18,838 nucleotides of DNA from positions 384-19,221 of the forward strand of contig DDVW01000046.1 of NCBI GenBank assembly GCA_002345545.1. Reading direction: 5' to 3'. Positions 7,025 to 14,661 of the stretch are shown one piece after another (the first letter of the stretch is position 1; the number at the start of each line of letters is the position of its first letter). The position numbers were made by a program, and so were the translations under genes. Under the pieces are notes generated by a model. It saw only the letters and a list, made by a program, of their open reading frames with translations. It was not told where the DNA came from and searched no databases. This stretch comes from Stenotrophomonas sp. UBA2302. GTDB taxonomy: Bacteria > Pseudomonadota > Gammaproteobacteria > Xanthomonadales > Xanthomonadaceae.

Positions 7025-7394
7025 AACCGCTTGCCGGACAATGACCCGTTAATTGTCCGGCAGCCCCCCGCGGCCGTTCGGCCGGCCGCGGACGTGCTGC
7101 GGACCGCACACGCCGATCCGTGCACAACCGCCGCCGGCGCCAGCCCCGGCGTTGTTCCACGGCGACAAAATTCCGCCGCGCCCCCTTTCCGATCAGAACC
7201 GGCCACTGCAACGGTGGCCGCCGGCAGCACCGTGGACCACGGGCCATCAGTACCGGACTTGCGCGCCCCATCCCGCCTGTCGTGCGGGTGCTCCGCCCAT
7301 CCGGTCTACCGGTTCGACAGCGGCCAGCGCTCTACGCAGTTTCTGCACCTGCCGGCGCTGACAATGGCCGCCCCGCCCTGATACCGAGGATGTG
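7025..7394 (+). other. Gene-free stretch between hemE and mdtD with three hairpins
   Basis: About 370 bases with no convincing gene; the frames open here lack start sites, known motifs and any family resemblance I can see. It holds three perfect inverted repeats: 7032-7042 with 7052-7062 (11 bp), 7068-7075 with 7084-7091 (8 bp), and 7200-7206 with 7214-7220 (7 bp). A GAGGA ribosome-binding site lies at 7386-7390. No clear sigma-70 promoter for the downstream pump could be read. Confidence 0.6.
7032..7062 (+). terminator. 11-bp hairpin after hemE, likely transcription terminator
   Basis: TGCCGGACAAT at 7032-7042 pairs perfectly with ATTGTCCGGCA at 7052-7062 across a 9-base loop, beginning 7 bases after the hemE stop. 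There is no T-run after it; instead it is followed by C-rich sequence. It may therefore be a non-canonical terminator or an mRNA 3'-end stabiliser. Confidence 0.5.
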
Positions 7395-8810
7395 ATGCCG
7401 ACAGCCGACGCCAGCGCCGCCCGCTCCAGCCACAAGCCCCTGCTGTGGCTGGTGTCGCTGGGCATCTTCATGCAGATGCTGGATTCGACCATCGTCAACA
7501 CCGCCTTGCCGGCAATGGCGCGCAGCCTCGGCGAGAGCCCGCTGCAGATGCAGTCGGTGGTGTTCAGCTATGCGCTGGCGGTGGCCAGTTTCATTCCGGC
7601 CTCGGGCTGGATCGCCGACCGCTTCGGCACCCGCCGCACCTTCCTGGCCGCGATCGTGCTGTTCACCCTCGGCTCGCTGGCCTGTGCGCTGTCGCCCACG
7701 CTGGGCTGGCTGGTCGCCTCGCGCGTGCTGCAGGGCGTCGGCGGCGCGATGCTGCTGCCGGTGGGACGGCTGGCGGTGATGCGCACGGTCCCGCGTGAAC
7801 AGTTCCTGGCGGCGATGAGCTTCATCGCCATCCCCGCGCTGATGGGGCCGCTGCTGGGACCGACCCTGGGCGGCTGGCTGGTGGAAGTGGCTTCGTGGCA
7901 CTGGATCTTCCTGATCAACCTGCCGATCGGGGTGATCGGTTTCATCGCCGCGCTGCGGATCATGCCCAACCACCATGGCCACCGGAAGCTGCGCTTCGAC
8001 CTGGCCGGCTACCTGATGCTGGCCTTTGGCATGATCGCGCTGTCGCTGGCGCTGGATGGCACCTCCACGTTCGACTCGGCACCGGCGCTGGTGATCGTGC
8101 TGGCGGTGATCGGTCTGGTCGCGCTGGCCGGTTACTGGCTGCATGCCGCCAGCCGGGCCAACGCGCTGTTCCCGCTGACCCTGTTCAAGGTCGGCAGCTT
8201 CCGTATCGGCATCCTCGGCAACCTGTTCTCACGCATGGGCAGTGGCGCGATGCCGCTGCTGATCCCGCTGCTGCTGCAGGTCGGGCTGGGGATGAGCCCG
8301 ATGAACGCCGGAATGATGATGATTCCCGTGGCCCTGTCGGCGATGGCCGCCAAGCGCGCAGCGGTGAAGCTGGTGGAGCGCTACGGCTACCGCCACGTGC
8401 TGATGGTCAACACCGTCTGCGTGGGGCTGGCGATGGCCAGCTTCGTCATCGTCCAGCCGGGCCAGCCGTTGTGGCAGCAGATACTGCAGCTGGCGGTGTT
8501 CGGCACCTTCAACTCGATCCAGTTCACGGTGATGAACACGGTGACGCTGCGCGATCTGGACAGCACCCAGGCCAGCAGCGGCAACAGCCTGCTGTCGATG
8601 GTGATGATGCTGGCCACCGGTTTCGGCGCCGCGGCCGCCGGCAGCCTGCTGGCCGCATTCGGCAGCCACCTGGGCGGCCATGACGCGATGCGGGCGCTGC
8701 ACGCCACCTTCGTCTGCGTCGGTGTCATCACCCTCAGCTCGACCCTGGTGTTCTGGCAATTGCCCGAAAACCGCCCGCACCCGCGCGCGGTCGAGGAAGT
8801 GGTCGAATAA
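7395..8810 (+). CDS. mdtD: DHA2-family multidrug efflux transporter, MdtD-like
   Basis: Inner-membrane drug:proton antiporter of the major facilitator superfamily, DHA2 (14-TM) type. The 471-residue product matches the MdtD pattern closely. It opens with GIFMQMLDSTIVNTALPAMARSLGESPLQMQ, followed by the motif-A region DRFGTRR between TM2 and TM3. RVLQGVGGAMLLPVGRL is the antiporter motif-B/C region, with PREQFLAAM and GPLLGPTLGGWLVE after it. SWHWIFLINLPIG is also characteristic, and most of the rest is hydrophobic helices. E. coli MdtD is also 471 residues. ATG 7395 is preferred to GTG 7392 because GAGGA at 7386-7390 is spaced 4 bases from it rather than 1. Unlike E. coli it is not next to mdtABC or baeSR here. 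It is convergent with the sensor kinase, whose stop is 18 bases away. The substrate is not predictable from sequence. Confidence 0.88.
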   Translation: MPTADASAARSSHKPLLWLVSLGIFMQMLDSTIVNTALPAMARSLGESPLQMQSVVFSYALAVASFIPASGWIADRFGTRRTFLAAIVLFTLGSLACALSPTLGWLVASRVLQGVGGAMLLPVGRLAVMRTVPREQFLAAMSFIAIPALMGPLLGPTLGGWLVEVASWHWIFLINLPIGVIGFIAALRIMPNHHGHRKLRFDLAGYLMLAFGMIALSLALDGTSTFDSAPALVIVLAVIGLVALAGYWLHAASRANALFPLTLFKVGSFRIGILGNLFSRMGSGAMPLLIPLLLQVGLGMSPMNAGMMMIPVALSAMAAKRAAVKLVERYGYRHVLMVNTVCVGLAMASFVIVQPGQPLWQQILQLAVFGTFNSIQFTVMNTVTLRDLDSTQASSGNSLLSMVMMLATGFGAAAAGSLLAAFGSHLGGHDAMRALHATFVCVGVITLSSTLVFWQLPENRPHPRAVEEVVE

Positions 8811-8828
8811 CCGCCGCAATACCGCGAC

Positions 8829-11800
8829 TCAGCGACCGGTGTCGCGGTGCCGGGCCTCCAGTACCGTGGCAATCACGTCCAGCAGCATCCGCGCCGTAAC
8901 CGGCTTGCGCAGGAACGCATCGAAGCCGGCCGCGCGGGTCTGTGGTTCGGCTTCGGCGTCCGAGCGCGCGGTCACCGCCACCAGCGGCAGGGTCTGGCCC
9001 TGGGCCCGCAGCTGCTGGGCCAGGCCGAGCCCGTCGATGCCGGGCAGGTCCAGATCCAGCAGTGCCACATCGAACGTGCGGCTGCTCACCTCCGACAGCG
9101 CCGCCAAGCCGTGCGGCACATGCACGACCTGATGGCCGTGGCCCATCAGCAGGCCACTGATGACCTGGGCGATGGTGGCATCGTCCTCCACCAGCAGGAT
9201 GCACAGCGGTGGCAGCGCGCGCTCATGCCCGGCACTGGCAGGGGTGCTGGTGCTGGTGCTGGTGCTGGTGCTGGTGCTGGTGATAGCGCCACCGGCAACC
9301 GTCCGCCATGCCAGCGGCAGCGACACACTGAAGCAGGCGCCGCGCCCCGGGCTGCTGACCACATCGATGCTGCCCCCCATCGCCGTGACCAGCTCGTTGC
9401 AGATCGCCAGCCCCAGCCCGCTGCCACCGTAACGTGCCGTCGTGCGTGCCCCCTCGGCCTGTTCGAAACGGCGGAACAGGCGCTGGCGCTGCTCGGCATT
9501 GATGCCCGGGCCGGTGTCGCTGACGTGGAAGTGCACCCCGCGGCCTCCCGGCTCCAATGTCACCTGCAACGTCACCGAGCCGCGGCGGGTGAACTTGATC
9601 GCATTGTTGAGCAGGTTCAGCAGGATCTGCTGCAGGCGCATCGCATCGCCATCCAGCCAGGTGCCCGCCGGCACCTGCGCGTCGGACACGAATTCCAGCC
9701 CGCCCCGCAGCGCCAGCGGCTCCATCAGCCCGCGCACATCGGCCAGCAACTGGTGCAGGTCGATGGGCTGCTGCTGCAGCTCCAGCTTGCCGGCCTCGAT
9801 ACGGGCCAGGTCCAGCGCGTCGTTGACCAGCCGCAGCAGGTGCTCGCCGGCACGCCGGATCGAATCGGCATAACCGCGCTGCTCCTCGTCCAGTTTGGTG
9901 GACTGCAGCAGCTCGCTCATCCCCATCACCCCGGTCATCGGCGTGCGCACCTCATGCCCGAGCGTGGCCAGGAAGCGGGTCTTGGCATCGGAGGCCTGTT
10001 CGGCCAGTTCCTGCTTGTGCCGGGCCAGTTGCCACTCGTTGATGCGGCGCAGCCGGCGCCGGTACAGCCAGCCGGCAAACACCAGCAGCGCCACACCCAG
10101 CACGATCAGTGAGGTCATGCCGGCGGCGCTGCGCCACCACGGCGGCTGCACGTGGAAGGCCAACGTCTGCATTTTCGACCAGACGTTGTCGGAGGTCTTG
10201 GCCTGCACCTCGAGGCGGTAATGCCCCGGCGGCAGGCGCGAGAACAGGCGCTCGCCGGTGGCGCCGACTTCCACCCAGTCCGGGTCGTAACCGCCAAGCC
10301 GGAAGCGGTAGCTGTTGGTCGCCGAGTCGGCAAAGGACAGCAGCCGCGCGACGATATGCAGGTCGCGGTCGCCATCCTCGATTTCCAACGGCTGCTTCCC
10401 GGTCAGGTCGTGCGCCCGCTCGTCACGGCGCACGCTCACCCGCTCGATCACCAGCGGCGGCTGGCGGCCGGAGGGTTTCAGCAGCGACGGTTCGTACAGC
10501 ACCACGCCCTCGGGGGTGCCCCCGGCAATCTGTCCGGTGGTGGCCTGCACCAGCGCACGCCGGCGGAATTCCTGTCCCGGCAGCCCGTCATGCACGCCAT
10601 ACAGGCGGATCGAACGGCTGGCCGGGTCGATCCGGATCAGGCCACGTGCACTGCTGGCCCACGCCACACCGTCGCTGTCCACCACCAGTCCGCCCGGTGC
10701 CAATGCCGGAAATTCGCGTTCGGCGCCAATGCTGTCCAGCAACGCCAGCCGCTGCCCATCCCACAGGTACTGGTCCATGTGCCCGAGCCCGGCCACCCAG
10801 ACCACGCCGGTATCGGTGACCCGGAACGTGTAGATCCTGTCCAGGGTGCTGCCCGGCAGGCGTTCAAATCCGGCCAGCTCCGGCACCCACGCCATCAGCC
10901 CGCTCTCGGTCGCCAGCCACAGTTGATCCTGCGGCCCGCAGCGCATGTCCGAGACCACCGACAACGGCAGGCCGGACGTTCCCAGCGGCAGGTAGCGCAG
11001 CACGCGCCCGTCCAGATCGCGCTGCTGCATCCCGCCGTTTTCGGAATAGACCCACAGCGTGCCGCCATCGCAGACCTGCACCACGTCGCCATCACCCGGC
11101 AGCGCCGCATCGACACCGCTGCCGCGATCCCAGCGACGCGTCGCCCCGCTGGCCGGGTCGTAGCGGATCAGCGCATCAAGGCTGCCGATCCATACCCTGC
11201 CGAACCGGTCCTCGACTATCGATTGCGGCCAGTTGTTGCCATCGATGCTGGCCAGGTGGTGTTCGACCTTGCCAGTCAACGGGTCCAGCCGGTCCAGCGC
11301 GCCGCGCGTACCGGTGATCCAGATGCCGCCGGAGGCCGAGGGCGCCAGTGCCAGCGCATAGGGATTGCGCAGCGAGGCCGGGTCATCCAGCAGGCGCGAG
11401 AACACCGAGAACTGGCGCCAGTTCGGCGACAGGTGCCACAGGCCCGCATTGGTGCTGGCAAACCAGAGTCCACCCTCGCGGTCCTCGTGTGCACTGCTCC
11501 AGTTCGGCTTGACCAGCCCCCGTTCCTGCGCGCTGTACAACGGCACATTCTGCACGTCGCCCAGCCGCATCCGGCCAAGGCCCGAACGGGTGTCCAGCCA
11601 GTAATTGCCATCGTCCGAATACTGCAGCACGTTCAGCACATCGCCCGCGGCCATGCCGCGCCACTCGGCACGCCGGAAGTGGCCATTGGCCTCCCGCACC
11701 GCCACCCCTTCGTTGGTGGCTATCCACAGACGGTCCTGCTCGTCGACCTTGAGGCCGTTGATCCGCGGCGAGGGCAACACTCCGGCCGCCATCCGCTCGA

Positions 11801-12422
11801 AACCGGTTCCATCCCAGCGCGCCAGGCCATCCTTGGTCCCCACCCACAGGCTGCCGTCAGCCGTCACCGCCAGATAGCCCACCGCCGCCGAGGGCAGGCT
11901 GCGGGTATCGCCCGGCACCGGCATGAAACGGGTGAGGGTTCCGTCCGCCGCCAGCCGGTGCAGGCCGGCCGTACTGGTGCCGAACCAGAGGCTGCCATCG
12001 GGTGTGGAGGTGATGCTCCAGACCGTATTGCTGCCGATCTGCGGGTAGTGCTCGCGGTCGTAGAAGGTGAACCGGTCACGTTCGGCCGGCAGCATCGCCA
12101 GGCCGGCGTTCTGCGTCCCCACCCACAACCGGTTGCGGGCATCCACGTGCAGGCTCCACACCAGGTTGTCGCGCAAGCCATCGTTGGCCCGCCAGATGCG
12201 GTAGTTGCGGCCGTCAAAGCGGGCCAGGCCATCGCGACTGGCCAGCCACAGGTAACCGAAGCCATCCTCGGCAAAGGCATTGATATTGCTCGACGGCAGC
12301 CCGTCGGCCACCGTGATCTGCCGGGGCTGCGGCGTCGCCGGCACCTCCGCCTGTACGGGCATCGCCGGTATCGCCAGCAAGGCCAGCAGGCCTGCAAGCC
12401 ATGGCAGCAGCCGCGGGATCAT
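8829..12422 (-). CDS. Hybrid sensor histidine kinase with periplasmic two-component-regulator propeller
   Basis: A 1197-residue membrane sensor. The signal peptide is at residues 1-26 (MIPRLLPWLAGLLALLAIPA...VQA). Residues ~30-640 carry many Reg_prop-type repeats (GYLWLASRDGLARFDG, NRLWVGTQNAGLAML, GSLWFGTSTAGLHRL), expected to form two seven-bladed propellers. A Y_Y_Y domain (YRFRLGGYDPDWVEVG ... LPPGHYRLEVQA) follows, then one TM helix near 770-790. The HisKA domain has the phospho-accepting His823 (GHEVRTPMTG). The HATPase_c domain has an N box (LLNLLNNAIKF) and G boxes (VSDTGPGI, GGSGLGLAI). After a Thr-Ser repeat linker comes a receiver domain with Asp1123 (ALLDLDLPGIDG) and a KPV Lys. 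There is no DNA-binding, Hpt or c-di-GMP domain, so output needs a separate partner not seen nearby. ATG 12422 is chosen because it begins a clean signal peptide; an upstream in-frame start would add 36 unlikely residues. Confidence 0.92.
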   Translation of the reverse strand: MIPRLLPWLAGLLALLAIPAMPVQAEVPATPQPRQITVADGLPSSNINAFAEDGFGYLWLASRDGLARFDGRNYRIWRANDGLRDNLVWSLHVDARNRLWVGTQNAGLAMLPAERDRFTFYDREHYPQIGSNTVWSITSTPDGSLWFGTSTAGLHRLAADGTLTRFMPVPGDTRSLPSAAVGYLAVTADGSLWVGTKDGLARWDGTGFERMAAGVLPSPRINGLKVDEQDRLWIATNEGVAVREANGHFRRAEWRGMAAGDVLNVLQYSDDGNYWLDTRSGLGRMRLGDVQNVPLYSAQERGLVKPNWSSAHEDREGGLWFASTNAGLWHLSPNWRQFSVFSRLLDDPASLRNPYALALAPSASGGIWITGTRGALDRLDPLTGKVEHHLASIDGNNWPQSIVEDRFGRVWIGSLDALIRYDPASGATRRWDRGSGVDAALPGDGDVVQVCDGGTLWVYSENGGMQQRDLDGRVLRYLPLGTSGLPLSVVSDMRCGPQDQLWLATESGLMAWVPELAGFERLPGSTLDRIYTFRVTDTGVVWVAGLGHMDQYLWDGQRLALLDSIGAEREFPALAPGGLVVDSDGVAWASSARGLIRIDPASRSIRLYGVHDGLPGQEFRRRALVQATTGQIAGGTPEGVVLYEPSLLKPSGRQPPLVIERVSVRRDERAHDLTGKQPLEIEDGDRDLHIVARLLSFADSATNSYRFRLGGYDPDWVEVGATGERLFSRLPPGHYRLEVQAKTSDNVWSKMQTLAFHVQPPWWRSAAGMTSLIVLGVALLVFAGWLYRRRLRRINEWQLARHKQELAEQASDAKTRFLATLGHEVRTPMTGVMGMSELLQSTKLDEEQRGYADSIRRAGEHLLRLVNDALDLARIEAGKLELQQQPIDLHQLLADVRGLMEPLALRGGLEFVSDAQVPAGTWLDGDAMRLQQILLNLLNNAIKFTRRGSVTLQVTLEPGGRGVHFHVSDTGPGINAEQRQRLFRRFEQAEGARTTARYGGSGLGLAICNELVTAMGGSIDVVSSPGRGACFSVSLPLAWRTVAGGAITSTSTSTSTSTSTPASAGHERALPPLCILLVEDDATIAQVISGLLMGHGHQVVHVPHGLAALSEVSSRTFDVALLDLDLPGIDGLGLAQQLRAQGQTLPLVAVTARSDAEAEPQTRAAGFDAFLRKPVTARMLLDVIATVLEARHRDTGR
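9243..9278. repeat. Hexanucleotide repeat (GGTGCT)x6 within the sensor kinase gene
   Basis: Six perfect copies of GGTGCT run on the plus strand, followed by a partial GGTG. On the coding (minus) strand they read as alternating ACC and AGC, giving a Thr-Ser run in the linker between the ATPase and receiver domains. Because the unit is 6 bases, copy-number change would lengthen or shorten the linker without a frameshift. Confidence 0.9.
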
Positions 12423-12809
12423 GACGGCACCGCTCCGGCAGCAGCAGTGGAGCCGCTGCGGCTTCGGCAATGCATCCACCGCCGGCCAGGCGCCGCTTCG
12501 ACAACCGAATCCGGCCGACATCCCCGCCATGACATCAGCATTGCAGCCCCTGTTTTCCCCAAAGATGCGTCATCGCCACCTGTTGCTCCCCGGATACCAC
12601 CCGATTGCACCGCGCCCCGGCCCTGCGGCGCGCGCCGCTGTTCCAGCAGCGCACTCTATACGTCCCGTTTGAGCGGAACAAAGCCGCAACGCCGCGCCGC
12701 ACTCCCCTCCCACCTGCAACTGCGGTAACAATCCATTACCTGACAGCGACACAATCCCTGACAGTGCTACGCCTAGAATCCTGATATCCCGAACCGGAGC
12801 CGAACCGAC
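12423..12809. other. Divergent intergenic region, sensor kinase / YceI operon
   Basis: About 390 bases without a supported gene. On the plus side it contains the imperfect tandem repeat at 12728-12764 and a TAGAAT -10-like box at 12774-12779. On the minus side TATAGA (12655-12660) is a weak -10 candidate for the kinase, with no good -35; it would give a leader of roughly 225 bases. The base composition becomes less GC-rich between 12720 and 12790 than in its surroundings, as usual for a promoter region. Confidence 0.55.
12728..12779 (+). promoter_or_regulatory. Imperfect tandem repeat and -10 box upstream of the YceI operon
   Basis: ACAATCC occurs at 12728-12734 and 12751-12757. CCTGACAG occurs at 12739-12746 and again at 12757-12764. 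The unit ACAATCC(n)CTGACAG is thus repeated, with four more spacer bases in the first copy. TAGAAT at 12774-12779 (5 of 6 to TATAAT) follows and would place transcription start about 25 bases before GTG 12810. No standard -35 lies at 17 bases, which suggests activator-dependent expression or overlap with a regulator site. Confidence 0.45.
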
Positions 12810-13487
12810 GTGCCACGACTCCTCCTGCTGCTGGCCTGCGGCCTGCTGCCCCTGCTCGCCCATGCTGCCCCCGCACGTTACCGGCTGGACCCGGTACACA
12901 CCCGGGTGCTGTTCTCCATCGAACATGCCGGCTTCTCGCAGGCATTGGGTACGGTTTCCGGCAGCGAGGGCGTGCTCGAATTCGATCCTGACGACTGGTC
13001 CAGCGCCCGGCTCGAGGTGAGCGTTCCCGTCACCCGGCTGGACCTGGGCGACGACAAGTGGAACCAGGCCACGCTGGCGCGCAACCTGCTCGATGGCGAG
13101 CGCTTCCCGCAGGCGCGTTTCGTTTCCTCCCGCATCGAGCCACTCGATGCCACCCATGCCCGCATCCACGGCCTGCTGACGCTGCGCGGCGTCACCCGCG
13201 ACGCGGTACTGGAAGTCACCTTCAACCAGCTCAAGCGCCACCCGCTACCGCCGTTCCGCCGTACCGCCGGCTTTTCCGCCACCACGGTACTCAGCCGTGC
13301 CGATTTCGGCATCGATGCGTGGAAACCGGTGATCGGCGACCGCGTGGAGCTGCGCATCGAGGCCGAGGCGGTGCGTGATGGCAGCGCCGAGGCACCGGCC
13401 CCCGATATTCCTCCCACCCCCTCCAACGACCCACTGCAAGACGCGGCCGATGCCGCCCTCGACAACGAAATGGACACGCACCCATGA
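12810..13487 (+). CDS. YceI family periplasmic protein (first copy, C-terminally extended)
   Basis: A 225-residue exported protein of the YceI family, a lipocalin-like beta barrel that in characterised homologues binds polyisoprenoid or quinone-type lipids. The signal peptide is MPRLLLLLACGLLPLLAHA. The mature domain opens ARYRLDPVHTRVLFSIEHAGFS, the standard YceI start (Y-x-D-x-x-H-S/T-x-V-x-F). It continues with the variable charged strand, then HGLLTLRGVTRDAVLEVTF and LSRADFGIDAW, also hallmarks. The C-terminus extends about 30 residues beyond the barrel with an acidic, Pro/Ala-rich tail. The start is GTG 12810 with GGAG 10 bases upstream, a long spacing. Its stop overlaps the cytochrome b561 start by four bases. 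Confidence 0.93.
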   Translation: MPRLLLLLACGLLPLLAHAAPARYRLDPVHTRVLFSIEHAGFSQALGTVSGSEGVLEFDPDDWSSARLEVSVPVTRLDLGDDKWNQATLARNLLDGERFPQARFVSSRIEPLDATHARIHGLLTLRGVTRDAVLEVTFNQLKRHPLPPFRRTAGFSATTVLSRADFGIDAWKPVIGDRVELRIEAEAVRDGSAEAPAPDIPPTPSNDPLQDAADAALDNEMDTHP

Positions 13488-14062
13488 CCCTGAAAAACAC
13501 CATCGACCGCTGGGGCGGCATCAGCAAGACCCTGCACTGGCTGATCGCCCTGTTGATCCTGGCCCTGGGCATCGTCGGCCTGGTCATGGGCGAGTTCCCG
13601 AAAACCCCGAAGTACTTCTGGATCTACACGATGCACAAGTCCATCGGCATCAGCGTGCTGGTGCTGGTGGTGCTGCGGCTGGCATGGCGCCTGTATGCCG
13701 GGGCACCCGCGCCAGTACCGGCCACACCCGGCTGGCAGGCGCGCGCCGCCTCGCTCACGCACTGGCTGCTGTACGGGCTGATGTTCGCCATGCCGTTGTC
13801 CGGCTGGCTGTACGACTCGGCCAGCGGCCTGCGTCCGTTCAAACTGTTCGGACTGTGGGAAATGCCCAAGCTGGTGGCCCCCAGCGAATCACTGCGGGAA
13901 ATTTTCCACGATGCCCACGAATGGGGCTTCTGGGCGCTGATCCTGCTGGTGGTCGCCCATGCCGGCGCCGCGTTCTACCACCATCTGCAGCTGCGCGATG
14001 CCACGCTGGTACGCATGCTGCCGCAAGGCTGGCTCGACTCCCCACAGAAGGATGGCGCATGA
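13484..14062 (+). CDS. Cytochrome b561 family membrane protein
   Basis: A 192-residue inner-membrane di-heme b-type cytochrome of the bacterial CybB/YceJ group. It has four predicted TM helices: about residues 19-36, 52-70, 92-110 and 146-166. Candidate heme-ligand histidines lie at the helix edges: His18 (KTLHWL), His51 (TMHKSIG), His93 (SLTHWLL), His145 (DAHEW) and His159 (VVAHAG). In E. coli the related yceJ lies next to yceI, which supports a shared function in membrane electron transfer to or from quinone. The start ATG 13484 overlaps the upstream YceI stop (ATGA), and its own stop overlaps the next YceI start in the same way, so all three are translationally coupled. Confidence 0.92.
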   Translation: MTLKNTIDRWGGISKTLHWLIALLILALGIVGLVMGEFPKTPKYFWIYTMHKSIGISVLVLVVLRLAWRLYAGAPAPVPATPGWQARAASLTHWLLYGLMFAMPLSGWLYDSASGLRPFKLFGLWEMPKLVAPSESLREIFHDAHEWGFWALILLVVAHAGAAFYHHLQLRDATLVRMLPQGWLDSPQKDGA

Positions 14063-14625
14063 CATTCAAGTTCCCCTCCCCGCTGGCCACCGCCGCCGCC
14101 CTGGCCGGCCTGCTCGCGGCCACACCGGCGCTGGCGGCCGACTACACCCAGGCGGCCGGTTCGACGCTGGTGTTCGCCACCAAGTATGACGGTGAAATTT
14201 TCACCGGCCGCTTCCCCGGCTTCCAGACCCGGCTCAGCTTTGATCCGGCCGATCCGGCGGCGGGCAAGCTCGAGGTCGACATTCCGCTGGCCGGTGCCAG
14301 CAGTGGCAACAGCGACCGCGACGCCACCCTGCAAAGTGCCGACTTCTTCAACGTCGCCCGCTTTGCCAGGGCGCACTACCGCGCCACCGGCTTCCGTGCA
14401 CTGGGTGAGAACCGCTACGCGGCCGATGGCACGCTGGAGCTGCGCGGTATCAGCAAACCGGTGACGCTCACCTTCACCTGGACACCGGGCGCACAACCGG
14501 TGTTGACCGGCAAGGCCACCGTCCGCCGTCTGGACTTCGGCGTGGGCGGGGGTGACTGGAGCGACGTCAACACCATCCCGGACGAAACGGCGATCAGCAC
14601 GGTGGTCCGGTTCAACGCGGACTGA
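14059..14625 (+). CDS. YceI family periplasmic protein (second copy)
   Basis: A 188-residue exported YceI protein of the usual family length. The signal peptide is MTFKFPSPLATAAALAGLL...ALAA, with cleavage likely after ALAA or ALA. The mature domain starts DYTQAAGSTLVFATKYDGEIFTG. It contains the charged RDATLQSADFFNVARF motif, which is a family hallmark, then DGTLELRGISKPVTLTFTW and VRRLDFGVGGGDWSD. It ends ISTVVRFNAD. It differs strongly from the first copy, so the pair is not a recent tandem duplication. The opening segment lacks the HS/T...F His found in the first copy. The start ATG 14059 overlaps the cytochrome stop by four bases. A hairpin follows the stop. Confidence 0.93.
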   Translation: MTFKFPSPLATAAALAGLLAATPALAADYTQAAGSTLVFATKYDGEIFTGRFPGFQTRLSFDPADPAAGKLEVDIPLAGASSGNSDRDATLQSADFFNVARFARAHYRATGFRALGENRYAADGTLELRGISKPVTLTFTWTPGAQPVLTGKATVRRLDFGVGGGDWSDVNTIPDETAISTVVRFNAD

Positions 14626-14632
14626 TGCCCCT

Positions 14633-14659
14633 GCGGTGCCGGGCACTCTCCGGCACCGC
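14633..14659. terminator. Shared hairpin between converging YceI and DUF3025 genes
   Basis: GCGGTGCCGG (14633-14642) pairs perfectly with CCGGCACCGC (14650-14659) across a 7-base loop. It fills almost the whole 36-base gap between the converging genes. It lacks a clear T-run on either side, so it would be a weak or non-canonical bidirectional terminator. Confidence 0.6.
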
Positions 14660-14661
14660 GA

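Noticed and set aside
7031..7381. Open frames of 91-116 codons in the hemE-mdtD gap
   Set aside because: Pro/Arg/Ala-rich, without ribosome-binding sites or motifs, and running through the hairpins.
9243..9278. Possible CRISPR-like or tandem array
   Set aside because: The unit is only 6 bases with no spacers; it is a coding microsatellite.
12423..12530. 36-residue N-terminal extension of the sensor kinase
   Set aside because: It would place a Cys- and Arg-rich segment before a clean signal peptide; the export signal argues for ATG 12422.
10152..12728. 858-codon open frame on the plus strand opposite the sensor kinase
   Set aside because: It is antisense to a clear propeller kinase, has a low-complexity Arg/His/Gln/Ala composition, no recognisable domain, and arises from high GC content.
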